Shown: positions 27,890-41,017 of the stretch, in pieces | Numbering within the stretch: position 1 is the first letter of the stretch | How the letters are laid out: each line of letters opens with the position of its first letter | Source of the DNA: Bos javanicus | Taxonomy: Eukaryota > Chordata > Mammalia > Artiodactyla > Bovidae | Length of the DNA: 64,000 bases | Assembly (NCBI RefSeq): GCF_032452875.1 | Contig: NW_026893681.1 | Location: 248,001-312,000, forward strand | Reading direction: 5' to 3' | Notes under the pieces: generated by a model | What the model was told of the DNA's origin: nothing | The model's input: the letters and a program-made list of their open reading frames with translations, nothing else | Databases searched by the model: none | Made by a program: the position numbers and the translations under genes

Positions 27890-30800
27890 GTGCCTCAGGA
27901 GGCAATAACCAAAGAGCTGAGCAGGCACGAATCACGCAATCAGCAGGCAATAATCATGGACCTCAGCTGTGATGAATCATGCTGCTCAGCTGGCAATCAT
28001 CAAGCAGCTGAATAGGCAGGAATCAGACGGCTCAGCTGGCCATTGTCAAGCAGATGAGCAGGCAGGAATCACGCAGCTCAGCTGGCAATTGTCAAGCAGC
28101 GGAGCAGACAGGAAAAACGGAGCTCAGTAGGCCCTGATCACGTGACTGAGCACACACTGATCACGTGACTGATAATGAACTGATCACGAGGCTATAATGC
28201 ACTGATCACCTGACTGCGCATGCACTGATCATGTGGATGATCATACACTGATCACGTGGCTGATCACGCAATGATCACGTGACTGATCATGCACTGATCA
28301 CGTGGCTATCATGCACTGCTCACATGACTGAGCATGCACTGATCACGTAGCTATCATGCATTGATCACTTGGCTATCACGCACTAATCACGTGGCTGATC
28401 ATGCACTGATCACGAAGCTGATCATACACTGATCACGGGACTGTGCATGCACTGATCACGTGGCTGATCATGCACTGATCACGTGGCTGATCATGCAATG
28501 ATAACCTGGCTATCATACACTGATCACGTGACTGATCATGCACTCTTCACTGGCCTGATCATGCACTGATCCCGTGGCTGATCATGCAATGATCAGGAAG
28601 CTGATCATACACTGATCACGTGACTCTGCCTGCTGTGTGGCTGATCATGCACTGATCACGTGGCTGATCATACACTGATCACGTCGCTGATCATGCACTG
28701 ATCACGGTGCGGATCATGAACTGGTCACGTGGCTGATCATACACTGATCACGTGGCTGTTCATGCACTGATCACGTGGCTGATCATACACTTATCAAATT
28801 ACTGATAATGCACTGATCACGTGCCTGATTATGCACTGATCACGAAGCTGACCATACACTGACTGTGCATGCACTCATCACGTGGCTGATAATGCACTGA
28901 TCACGTGGCTGATCATGCACTGATCACCTGGCTGATCATACACTGATCACGTGGCTGATCATGCACTGATCACGTGTCTGATCATCCACTGATTTGAAGC
29001 TGATCATAGACTGATCACGTGATTCCTGCACTGATCACGGGGCTGATCATGCACATATCAAGTGGCTGATCAAGCACTGATCACGTGACTGATCATTCAC
29101 TGATCACGTGACTGATCATGCACTGATCACGTGGCTGATCATGCACTAATCACGTAGCTGATCATATACTGATCACGTGACTGTGCATGCACTGATAACT
29201 TGGCTGATCATGCCCTGATCACGAGGCTGATCATGCACTGATCACATGGCTGATCATACACTGATCACGTGCCTGATCATGCACTAATCACGTGGCGGAA
29301 CATGCACTATTCACGTGGCTGATCATACACTGATCACGTGGCTGACCATACTCTGATCACGTGGCTGATCATACACTGATCACGCGGCTGATCATGCACT
29401 GATCACGTGTCTATCATGCACTAATCACGTGAATGCGCATGAACTGATCACTTACCTGTTCATGCAGTGATTCCGTGGCTATCATGCACTGATCACGTGG
29501 CTGATCATGCACTGATCACATGACTGATTAAGCACTGCTCTCGTAGCTATAATGCACTGATCACATGACTGCGCATGCCATGATCATGTGACTGATCATG
29601 CACTGATCACGTGGCTATCATGCACTGATAACGTGGCTGATCATGCAGTGATCATGTGACTGATTATGCACTGATCTCGAAGCTATCATGCACTGATCAC
29701 ATGACAGCTCATGCCATGATCGCGTGACTGATCATGCACTGATCACGTGGCTATCATGCACTGATCATATGGCTAATCATACATTGATCACCTAAATAAT
29801 CATGCACTCATCCCGGGGCGGTCTTGCACTGATCACGTGGCTGATCAGGCACTGATAACTTAGCTATCATGCACTGATCACATGACTGCGCAAGAACTGT
29901 TCACGTGGATATCATACACTGGACACGTGACAGATCATGCACTGATCACGTGACTGATCATGCACTGATCTGGTGGCTATCATGCATTGATCACGTGATT
30001 GGTCATACACAGATCACGTGACTGATCATGCACTGATCACGTGACTGCACATGCACTGATCATGTAAATGTAGGCAATGATCACATGGCTATCATGCACT
30101 GATCACGTGGCTGATCATGCACTGATCATGAGACTGAGCATGCACTGATCACGTAGCTATCATGCATTGATCAATTGGCTATCATGCACTGATCACGTGG
30201 CTGATCATACACTGATCACGTGGCTGATCATGCACTAATCACGTTGCTTATCATGCACTGATCAGGTGGCTATCATGCACTGATCACGTGGCTGATCATG
30301 CACTGCTCACATGGCTGATCGTACACTGATCACGTGGCTGATCATGCACTAATCACGTTCCTTATCCTGCAATGATCAGGTTGCTATCATGCACTGATCA
30401 CATGGCTGATCATACACTGATCAGGTGACTGCGCATGCACTGATCACATGACTGATCATGCACTGATCATGTGGCTGATCATGCACTGATAAGCTGGCTA
30501 TCATACACTGATCAGGTGACTGATCATGCACTCTTCACGTGCCTGATCATGCACTGATCACGTGGCTGATCATGCACTGAATACGAAGCTGATCATACAC
30601 TCATCACGTGACTGTGCATGCACTGATAACTTGGCTGGTCATGCACTAATCACATTGCCGATCATGCACTGATCACGTGACTGATCATGCACTGATCTGG
30701 TGCCTATCAGGCATTGATCCCGTGGTTGATCATACACTGATCACATGACTGATCATGCACTGATCACCTGGCTATCATGCACTGATCACGTAGCTGATCA

Positions 30801-32363
30801 TGCACTGATCAAGTGATTGAACATGCACTGAAGACGTGACTGATCCTGCACTAATCACATGGCTATCATGCACTGATCATGTGACTGCGCATCCACTGAT
30901 CTCGAGGATGATCGTACACTGATCACGTGGCTGATCAGGAACTGATCACATGACTGACCATACAGTGATCACGTGTCTGAATATTGCTGATCATGTTATT
31001 GATCATGTGCTGATCAGGTGTGTATCATGCACTGATCACCTGACTGCGCATGCACTGACCATGTAACTGTAGGCAATTATCACATGGCTATCATGCAGTG
31101 ATCACGTGGATGATCATGCACTGACCATGCACTGATCACGTAGCTATCATGCATTGATCACTTGGCTGTCATGCACTGATCACGTGGCTGATCATACACT
31201 GATCACGTGACTGCACATGCACTGATGACATGGCTGATCATACAGTGATCACGTGGCTGATCATGCACTGATCATGTGGTTGATCATGCACTAATCACGT
31301 TGCTGATCATGCACTGATCAGGTGGCTATCATGCACTGCTTACGAGGCTGATCATGCACTGATCACATGGCAATCATGCACTGATCACGTGTCTTATCAT
31401 ACACTGATCATTTCGATGATCATGCATTGATCAAGGGGCTGATCATGCACTGACCACGTGGCTGATCCTACAATGATCACGTGACTGATCATGCACTGAT
31501 CACGCGGCTGACCATGCACTGATCACGAAGCTGATCATACACTGATCACGTGACTGTGCATGCACTGATAACGTGGGTGATCATGCACTGATCACGTGTT
31601 TGATCATGCACTGATCACGTGGCTGATCATACACTGTTCATGTGCCTGATCATGCACTAAATATGTTGCGGATCATGCACTGATCACGTAGCTGATCATA
31701 CACTGATCACCTGGCTGATCATACTCTGATCACCTGGCTGATCAGACACTGATCACGTGGCTGATCATACTCTGAATACGAAGGTGATCATACACTGATC
31801 ACGTGACTGCATGCACTGATCAATTGACTGCCCATGCACTGATCACGTGGATGATCATGCGCTGATCATGTGACTGATCATGCACTAAAAAAATGGCTGA
31901 TCAAGCCCTGATCACATGACTGATCATGCACTGTTCACGAAGCTGATCATACAATGATCACGTGACTGTGCATGCACTGATCACTTGGCTGATCATGCAC
32001 AGATCACATGGCTATCATGCACTGATCACTTGATTGTGCATGCAATAATCACGTGGATGATCATGCATTTATCACGTGGCTGATCATGCACTAATCACAA
32101 GGGTGATCATGAACTGATCACGTGACTTAGCATGCTGTGATCTCGTGTCTGAATGGTGCTGATCATGTGACTAATCAAGAACTGATCACGTGGCTATCAT
32201 GCACTGATCACGTGGCTGATCATACACTGATCACGTGGCTATCATGCACTGATCACTTGATTGTGCATGCAATAATCACGTGGATGATCATGCATGTATC
32301 ACCTGGCTGATCATGCACTAATCACAAGGGTGATCATGAACTGATCACGTGACTTAGCATGCT
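27815..32363 (+). repeat. HOR unit U7 (4549 bp), source type of the U11 3' half
   Basis: Close to U6 in length and with the same 112-bp deletion (about 31408). It carries a private variant, CTGAATACGAAGGTG near 31785, that recurs only in U11 near 50125. All other units read CTGAACACGAAGCTG there. Position 30123 in this unit is where the 18,350-bp duplicated block begins, matching 48473 in U11. It also has TATCACGCACTAATC near 28374, shared with U8 and U12. Confidence 0.88.
27890..28134 (+). repeat. Island, copy 7
   Basis: Seventh occurrence, unchanged by eye. This is the last island before the 18.35-kb super-repeat begins at about 30123. Confidence 0.9.
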
Positions 32364-32438
32364 GTGATCTCGGGTCTGAGTGGTGCTAATCATGTGACTA
32401 ATCAAGAACTGATCACGTGGCTCTCATGCACTGATGAT
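32010..32438 (+). repeat. 227-bp tandem pair before island 8
   Basis: Landmarks at 32137 and 32364. Partner of the pair before island 12. Confidence 0.83.
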
Positions 32439-35400
32439 GTGCCTCAGGAGGCAATAACCAAAGAGCTGAGCAGGCACGAATCACGCAATCAGCAGGCAAT
32501 AATCATGGACCTCAGCTGTGATGAATCATGCTGCTCAGCTGGCAATCATCAAGCAGCTGAATAGGCAGGAATCAGACGGCTCAGCTGGCCATTGTCAAGC
32601 AGATGAGCAGGCAGGAATCACGCAGCTCAGCTGGCAATTGTCAAGCAGCGGAGCAGACAGGAAAAACGGAGCTCAGTAGGCCCTGATCACGTGACTGAGC
32701 ACACACTGATCACGTGACTGATAATGAACTGATCACGAGGCTATAATGCACTGATCACCTGACTGCGCATGCACTGATCATGTGGATGATCATACACTGA
32801 TCACGTGGCTGATCACGCAATGATCACGTGACTGATCATGCACTGATCACGTGGCTATCATGCACTGCTCACATGACTGAGCATGCACTGATCACGTAGC
32901 TATCATGCATTGATCACTTGGCTATCACGCACTAATCACGTGGCTGATCATGCACTGATCACGAAGCTGATCATACACTGATCACGGGACTGTGCATGCA
33001 CTGATCACGTGGCTGATCATGCACTGATCACGTGGCTGATCATGCAATGATAACCTGGCTATCATACACTGATCACGTGACTGATCATGCACTCTTCACT
33101 GGCCTGATCATGCACTGATCCCGTGGCTGATCATGCAATGATCAGGAAGCTGATCATACACTGATCACGTGACTCTGCCTGCTGTGTGGCTGATCATGCA
33201 CTGATCACGTGGCTGATCATACACTGATCACGTCGCTGATCATGCACTGATCACGGTGCGGATCATGAACTGATCACGTGGCTGATCATACACTGATCAC
33301 GTGGCTGTTCATGCACTGATCACGTGGCTGATCATACACTTATCAAATTACTGATAATGCACTGATCACGTGCCTGATTATGCACTGATCACGAAGCTGA
33401 CCATACACTGACTGTGCATGCACTCATCACGTGGCTGATAATGCACTGATCACGTGGCTGATCATGCACTGATCACCTGGCTGATCATACACTGATCACG
33501 TGGCTGATCATGCACTGATCACGTGTCTGATCATCCACTGATTTGAAGCTGATCATAGACTGATCACGTGATTCCTGCACTGATCACGGGGCTGATCATG
33601 CACATATCAAGTGGCTGATCAAGCACTGATCACGTGACTGATCATTCACTGATCACGTGACTGATCATGCACTGATCACGTGGCTGATCATGCACTAATC
33701 ACGTAGCTGATCATATACTGATCACGTGACTGTGCATGCACTGATAACTTGGCTGATCATGCCCTGATCACGAGGCTGATCATGCACTGATCACATGGCT
33801 GATCATACACTGATCACGTGCCTGATCATGCACTAATCACGTGGCGGAACATGCACTATTCACGTGGCTGATCATACACTGATCACGTGGCTGACCATAC
33901 TCTGATCACGTGGCTGATCATACACTGATCACGCGGCTGATCATGCACTGATCACGTGTCTATCATGCACTAATCACGTGAATGCGCATGAACTGATCAC
34001 TTACCTGTTCATGCAGTGATTCCGTGGCTATCATGCACTGATCACGTGGCTGATCATGCACTGATCACATGACTGATTAAGCACTGCTCTCGTAGCTATA
34101 ATGCACTGATCACATGACTGCGCATGCCATGATCATGTGACTGATCATGCACTGATCACGTGGCTATCATGCACTGATAACGTGGCTGATCATGCAGTGA
34201 TCACGTGACTGATTATGCACTGATCGCGAAGCTATCATGCACTGATCACATGACAGCTCATGCCATGATCGCGTGACTGATCATGCACTGATCACGTGGC
34301 TATCATGCACTGATCATATGGCTAATCATACATTGATCACCTAAATAATCATGCACTCATCCCGGGGCGGTCTTGCACTGATCACGTGGCTGATCAGGCA
34401 CTGATAACTTAGCTATCATGCACTGATCACATGACTGCGCAAGAACTGTTCACGTGGATATCATACACTGGACACGTGACAGATCATGCACTGATCACGT
34501 GACTGATCATGCACTGATCTGGTGGCTATCATGCATTGATCACGTGATTGGTCATACACAGATCACGTGACTGATCATGCACTGATCACGTGACTGCACA
34601 TGCACTGATCATGTAAATGTAGGCAATGATCACATGGCTATCATGCACTGATCACGTGGCTGATCATGCACTGATCATGAGACTGAGCATGCACTGATCA
34701 CGTAGCTATCATGCATTGATCAATTGGCTATCATGCACTGATCACGTGGCTGATCATACACTGATCACGTGGCTGATCATGCACTAATCACGTTGCTTAT
34801 CATGCACTGATCAGGTGGCTATCATGCACTGATCACGTGGCTGATCATGCACTGCTCACATGGCTGATCGTACACTGATCACGTGGCTGATCATGCACTA
34901 ATCACGTTCCTTATCCTGCAATGATCAGGTTGCTATCATGCACTGATCACATGGCTGATCATACACTGATCAGGTGACTGCGCATGCACTGATCACATGA
35001 CTGATCATGCACTGATCATGTGGCTGATCATGCACTGATAAGCTGGCTATCATACACTGATCAGGTGACTGATCATGCACTCTTCACGTGCCTGATCATG
35101 CACTGATCACGTGGCTGATCATGCACTGATACCTTGGCTGGTCATGCACTAATCACATTGCCGATCATGCACTGATCACGTGACTGATCATGCACTGATC
35201 TGGTGCCTATCAGGCATTGATCCCGTGGTTGATCATACACTGATCACATGACTGATCATGCACTGATCACCTGGCTATCATGCACTGATCACGTAGCTGA
35301 TCATGCACTGATCAAGTGATTGAACATGCACTGAAGACGTGACTGATCCTGCACTAATCACATGGCTATCATGCACTGATCATGTGACTGCGCATCCACT

Positions 35401-36750
35401 GATCTCGAGGATGATCGTACACTGATCACGTGGCTGATCAGGAACTGATCACATGACTGACCATACAATGATCACGTGTCTGAATATTGCTGATCATGTT
35501 ATTGATCATGTGCTGATCAGGTGTGTATCATGCACTGATCACCTGACTGCGCATGCACTGACCATGTAACTGTAGGCAATTATCACATGGCTATCATGCA
35601 GTGATCACGTGGATGATCATGCACTGACCATGCACTGATCACGTAGCTATCATGCATTGATCACTTGGCTGTCATGCACTGATCACGTGGCTGATCATAC
35701 ACTGATCACGTGACTGCACATGCACTGATGACATGGCTGATCATACAGTGATCACGTGGCTGATCATGCACGGATCATGTGGTTGATCATGCACTAATCA
35801 CGTTGCTGATCATGCACTGATCAGGTGGCTATCATGCACTGCTTACGAGGCTGATCATGCACTGATCACATGGCAATCATGCACTGATCACGAGTCTTAT
35901 CCTACACTGATCCTTGACTGATCATGCACTGATCACGTGCCTGATCATTCACTCATCACCTGGCTGATCATGCACTGATCACGAAGCTGATCATACACTG
36001 ATCACCTGACTGCATGCACTGATCATTTCGATGATCATGCATTGATCAAGGGGCTGATCATGCAGTGACCACGTGGCTGATCCTACAATGATCACGTGAC
36101 TGATCATGCACTGATCACGCGGCTGACCATGCACTGATCACGAAGCTGATCATACACTGATCACGTGACTGTGCATGCACTGATAACGTGGGTGATCATG
36201 CACTGATCACGTGTTTGATCATGCACTGATCACGTGGCTGATCATACACTGTTCATGTGCCTGATCATGCACTAAATATGTTGCGGATCATGCACTGATC
36301 ACGTAGCTGATCATACACTGATCACCTGGCTGATCATACTCTGATCACCTGGCTGATCAGACACTGATCACGTGGCTGATCATACTCTGAACACGAAGCT
36401 GATCATACACTGATCACGTGACTGCATGCACTGATCAATTGACTGCCCATGCACTGATCACGTGGATGATCATGCGCTGATCATGTGACTGATCATGCAC
36501 TAAAAAATGGCTGATCAAGCCCTGATCACATGACTGATCATGCACTGTTCACGAAGCTGATCATACAATGATCACGTGACTGTGCATGCACTGATCACTT
36601 GGCTGATCATGCACAGATCACATGGCTATCATGCACTGATCACTTGATTGTGCATGCAATAATCACGTGGATGATCATGCATGTATCACCTGGCTGATCA
36701 TGCACTAATCACAAGGGTGATCATGAAGTGATCACGTGACTTAGCATGCT
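32364..36750 (+). repeat. HOR unit U8 (4387 bp)
   Basis: A shortened unit. It has lost about two monomers near 35125, where CACTGAT runs straight into ACCTTGGCTGG. Its tail has only one copy of the 227-bp block that is doubled before most islands. Variants shared only with U12, 18.35 kb downstream, include GATCACGAGTCTTATCC near 35888 (54263 in U12) and CATACAATGATCACGTG near 35462 (53835). The 112-bp segment missing in U5-U7 is present here. Confidence 0.88.
32439..32683 (+). repeat. Island, copy 8
   Basis: Eighth occurrence and first island in super-repeat copy A. Partner of copy 12. Confidence 0.9.
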
Positions 36751-36825
36751 GTGATCTCGGGTCTGAGTGGTGCTAATCATGTGACTAATCAAGAACTGAT
36801 CACGTGGCTCTCATGCACTGATGAT

Positions 36826-37070
36826 GTGCCTCAGGAGGCAATAACCAAAGAGCTGAGCAGGCACGAATCACGCAATCAGCAGGCAATAATCATGGACCTC
36901 AGCTGTGATGAATCATGCTGCTCAGCTGGCAATCATCAAGCAGCTGAATAGGCAGGAATCAGACGGCTCAGCTGGCCATTGTCAAGCAGATGAGCAGGCA
37001 GGAATCACGCAGCTCAGCTGGCAATTGTCAAGCAGCGGAGCAGACAGGAAAAACGGAGCTCAGTAGGCCC
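36826..37070 (+). repeat. Island, copy 9
   Basis: Ninth occurrence, at the head of the hybrid unit U9, which also holds two diverged type B islands. The standard island is unchanged here, so hybrid formation left it untouched. Partner of copy 13. Confidence 0.9.
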
Positions 37071-37433
37071 TGATCACGTGACTGAGCACACACTGACACG
37101 TGACTGATAATGAACTGATCACGAGGCTATAATGCACTGATCACCTGACTGCGCATGCACTGATCATGTGGATGTTCATACACTGATCACGTGGCTGATC
37201 ACGCAATGATCACGTGACTGATCATGCACTGATCACGTGGCTATCATGCACTGCTCACATGACTGAGCATGCACTGATCACGTAGCTATCATGCATTGAT
37301 CACTTGGCTATCATGCACTAATCACGTGGCTGATCATGCACTGATCACGAAGCTGATCATACACTGATCACGTGACTGTGCATGCACTGGTCACGTGGCT
37401 GATCATGCACTGATCACGTGGCTGATCATGCAA

Positions 37434-37615
37434 TGATAACCTGGCTATCATACACTGATCACGTGACTGATCATGCACTCTTCACTGGCCTGATCATGCA
37501 CTGATCCCGTGGCTGATCATGCAATGATAACGTGGCTGATCATACACTGATCACGTGACTGATCATGCACTCTTCACTGGCCTGATCATGCACTGATCCC
37601 GTGGCTGATCATGCA
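37434..37615 (+). repeat. 91-bp tandem duplication in U9
   Basis: The stretch from CAATGATAAC through CACTCTTCACTGGCC to CCCGTGGCTG is present twice, with CAATGATAAC at 37431 and 37522. The shift of 91 bp is four monomers (one being a 22-mer). Only U9 and U13 have it. Confidence 0.85.
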
Positions 37616-38095
37616 ATGATCAGGAAGCTGATCATATACTGATCACGTGACTCTGCCTGCTGTGTGGCTGATCATGCACTGATCACGTGGCTGATCATAC
37701 ACTGATCACGTCGATGATCATGCACTGATCACGGTGCGGATCATGAACTGATCACGTGGCTGATCATGCACTGATCACGTAGCTACCATGCACTGGTCAC
37801 GTGACTGATCATGCACTGATCAGGTAAATGATCATGCACTGATCACGTGACTGATCTTGCACAGATCACGTGACTGATCATGCACAGATCACGTGACTGA
37901 TCATGCACTGATCACGTGGCTATCCTGCACTGCTCACGTGGCTGATCATGCAATGATCACGCAGCTACCATGTACTGGTCATGACTGATCATGCACTGAT
38001 CACGTAATTGATCATGCACTGATCACCTGGCTTATCATGCATTGATTACGTGACTGATCATGTGCTGATCATGTTTGGTGTCACACACTGATCAC

Positions 38096-38335
38096 GTGCC
38101 TCTGGAGGCAATGAACATAGAGCTGAGTAGGCAGGAATCTGTCAGCAGGCTATAATCATGGAACTCAGCTCTGAGAAATCATGCTGCTCATCTGGCAATA
38201 ATCAAGTAGATGAGCAGGCAGGAATTACGCAGCACAGGTGGCAATTGTCAAGGAGATGACAGGCAGGAATCGTGCAGCTCAGCTGGAAATGGTCAAGCAG
38301 ATGAGCAGACAGTAATCACGCAGCTCATCAGGCCC
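38096..38335 (+). repeat. Diverged type B island, copy a
   Basis: A 240-bp relative of the island. The opening inverted repeat is kept with a changed two-base loop (TGCCTC-TG-GAGGCA instead of AG). It continues with AATGAACATAGAGCTGAG, matching the standard AATAACCAAAGAGCTGAG at most positions, and ends at CATCAGGCCC. Most CAGCTG sites are lost: I see one (near 38280), with CATCTG and CAGGTG at other equivalent places. The 46-bp pattern is still visible (GCAGATGAGCAG near 38297). Confidence 0.85.
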
Positions 38336-39173
38336 TGATCACGTGGCTGAACATGCACTGTTCACGTGGCTGATCACGCACCTGTCACGTGACATATCAT
38401 GCACTGATCACGTGGCACTCATGCACTGATCACGTGGCTGATCATACTCTGCTCACGTGGCTCGTCATGGAATGATCACATAGCTACCATATACTGGTCA
38501 CGTAACTGATCATGCACTGATCACGTGGATGATCATGCACTGATCACGTGGCTGAACATGCACTGTTCACGTGGCTGATCACACACCTGATCACGTGACT
38601 GATCATGCACTGATCACGTGGCACGCATGCACTGATCACGTGGCTGATCATGCTCTGCTCACGTAACTGATCATGCACACATCACGTGGCTATCATGCAC
38701 TTCTCACCTGGCTGGTCATGCACTGTTCACGTAGCTACCATATACTGGTCACGTGTCTGGTCATGCTCAGATCTCGTAAATGATCATGAACTGTTCAGTT
38801 GACTGATCATGTACTGATCACGTGACTTATCATGCACTGATCACGTGGCTATCATGCACTGCTCACGTGGCTGATCATGCAATGATCACGTAGCAACCAT
38901 GTACTGGTCACATGACTGATCATGCACTGATCACGTGATTAATCCTGCACTGATCACATGACTCATCATGCACTGATCACGTGGCTGATCATGCACTCAT
39001 CACGTGGCCATCATGCACTGCTCACGTGGCTGATCATGTAATGATCACGCAGCTACCATGTACTGGTCACGTGACTGATCATGCACTGATCACGTAATTG
39101 ATCATGCACTGATCACCTGGCTTATCATGCATTGATCATGTGCTGATCATGTTTGGTGTCACACACTGATCAC

Positions 39174-39413
39174 GTGCCTCTGGAGGCAATGAACATAGAG
39201 CTGAGTAGGCAGGAATCAGTCAGCATGCTATAATCATGGAACTCAACTCTGAGAAATCATGCTGCTCAGCTGGCAATAATCAAATAGATGAGCAGGCATG
39301 AATTACGCAGCACAGGTGGCAATTGTCAAGAAGATGACAGGCAGGAATCGTGCAGCTCAGCTGGAAATTGTCAAGCAGATGAGCAGACAGTAATCACGCA
39401 GCTCAGCAGGCCC
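39174..39413 (+). repeat. Diverged type B island, copy b
   Basis: Second type B island, 1078 bp after copy a. It differs from copy a at several bases, for example GGAATCAGTCAGCATGC against GGAATCTGTCAGCAGGC. It has two CAGCTG sites (near 39268 and 39357). Ends GCTCAGCAGGCCC. Confidence 0.85.
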
Positions 39414-39736
39414 TGATCATGTGACTGAGAATGCACTGTTCACATGGCTGATCACGCACCTATCACGTGACTGATCATGCACTGATCATGGGACTGATCA
39501 TGCACTGATCACGTAGCTATCTTGTACTGATCACTTGGCTGATCATACACTCATCAGGTGACTGATCGTGCACTGATCATGGCGCTATAATGCATTGACT
39601 ACATGACTCCACATGCACTGATCACGTGGATGATCATGCACTGATCACGTGACTGACCATGCACTGATCACGTGACTGATAATGCACTGATCACGTGGCT
39701 GATCATGCACTGATCACGTGGCTATCATGCACTGCT

Positions 39737-40000
39737 CACGTCGCTGATCTGGCAAAGATCACGTAGCTACCATGTACTGGTCACGTGACTGATCATGCAC
39801 TGATCACGTAATTGATCATGCACTGATCATGTGGCTGATCAAGCACTGATCACGTGGCTGATCATACACTGATCACGTGACTGATCATGCACTGATCACG
39901 TGGCTGATCATGCACTGATCACGTGGCTGATCATGCACTACTCACGTCGCTGATCTGGCAAAGATCACGTAGCTACAATGTACTGGTCACGTGACTGATC
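39737..40000 (+). repeat. 206-bp duplication, CACGTCGCTGATCTGG block (U9)
   Basis: The marker CACGTCGCTGATCTGGCAAA occurs at 39737 and again at 39943, followed both times by AGATCACGTAGCTAC. The 206-bp shift is close to nine monomers (207). The second copy has CTACAATGTACTGG for CTACCATGTACTGG. Confidence 0.75.
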
Positions 40001-40588
40001 ATGCACTGATCATGTGGCTGATCATGCACTGACCAGGTGGCTGATCCTACAATGATCACGTGACTGATCATGCACTGATCACGCGGCTGACCATGCACTG
40101 ATCACGAAGCTGATCATACACTGATCACGTGACTGTGCATGCACTGATAACGTGGGTGATCATGCACTGATCACGTGTTTGATCATGCACTGATCACGTG
40201 GCTGATCATACACTGTTCATGTGCCTGATCATGCACTAAATATGTTGCGGATCATGCACTGATCACGTAGCTGATCATACACTGATCACCTGGCTGATCA
40301 TACTCTGATCACCTGGCTGATCAGACACTGATCACGTGGCTGATCATACTCTGAACACGAAGCTGATCATACACTGATCACGTGACTGCATGCACTGATC
40401 AATTGACTGCCCATGCAGTGATCACATGGATGATCATACACTGATCATGTAACTGATCATGCACTAAAAAAATGGCTGATCAAGCCCTGATCACATGACT
40501 GATCATGCACTGTTCACGAAGCTGATCATACAATGATCACGTGACTGTGCATGCACTGATCACTTGGCTGATCATGCACAGATCACAT

Positions 40589-41017
40589 GGCTATCATGCA
40601 CTGATCACTTGATTGTGCATGCAATAATCACGTGGATGATCATGCATTTATCACGTGGCTGATCATGCACTAATCACAAGGGTGATCATGAACTGATCAC
40701 GTGACTTAGCATGCTGTGATCTCGTGTCTGAATGGTGCTGATCATGTGACTAATCAAGAACTGATCACGTGGCTATCATGCACTGATCACGTGGCTGATC
40801 ATACACTGATCACGTGGCTATCATGCACTGATCACTTGATTGTGCATGCAATAATCACGTGGATGATCATGCATGTATCACCTGGCTGATCATGCACTAA
40901 TCACAAGGGTGATCATGAACTGATCACGTGACTTAGCATGCTGTGATCTCGGGTCTGAGTGGTGCTAATCATGTGACTAATCAAGAACTGATCACGTGGC
41001 TCTCATGCACAGATGAT
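40589..41017 (+). repeat. 227-bp tandem pair before island 10
   Basis: Landmarks at 40716 and 40943. It lies in the tail of hybrid unit U9, so the hybrid unit kept the doubled form while its neighbours U8 and U10 have the single form. Confidence 0.83.

Larger units (their letters stand above)
37900..39440 (+). repeat. ~1.08-kb tandem subunit pair within type B (U9)
   Basis: Landmark GCAGCTACCATGTACTGG occurs at 37961 and 39049. The island edge GTGCCTCTGG occurs at 38096 and 39174. The spacings of 1088 and 1078 bp show a tandem duplication with small indels: copy 1 has an extra TGACTGATCATG stretch near 38051 and copy 2 lacks it. The end of copy 2 is not sharp, so limits are approximate. Confidence 0.75.
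37781..40033 (+). repeat. Type B satellite segment in U9
   Basis: About 2.25 kb of diverged 23-bp satellite replacing the centre of the ordinary unit. Its monomers are distinct: GTAGCTACCATG, TGTACTGGTCACG, CACGTAATTGATC and CTGATCTGGCAAAG are frequent here and absent from type A. It holds two tandem copies of an approximately 1.08-kb subunit, each with one diverged island (38096-38335, 39174-39413). A smaller 206-bp duplication lies at 39737-40000. Entry and exit are both inside ordinary 23-mers (exit at CTGACCAGGTGG near 40028), so the boundaries are approximate. Confidence 0.85.
36751..40942 (+). repeat. HOR unit U9 (4192 bp), type A/type B hybrid
   Basis: A chimeric unit. Its first about 1.03 kb and last about 0.9 kb are ordinary HOR sequence. 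The centre (about 37781-40033) is replaced by a diverged 'type B' satellite with two extra islands. The 5' part has a 91-bp tandem duplication near 37434-37615. Small private losses include CACACTGACACG near 37088. Its 3' end re-enters the standard order at CTGATCCTACAATG near 40040. U13 has the same structure. Confidence 0.88.
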
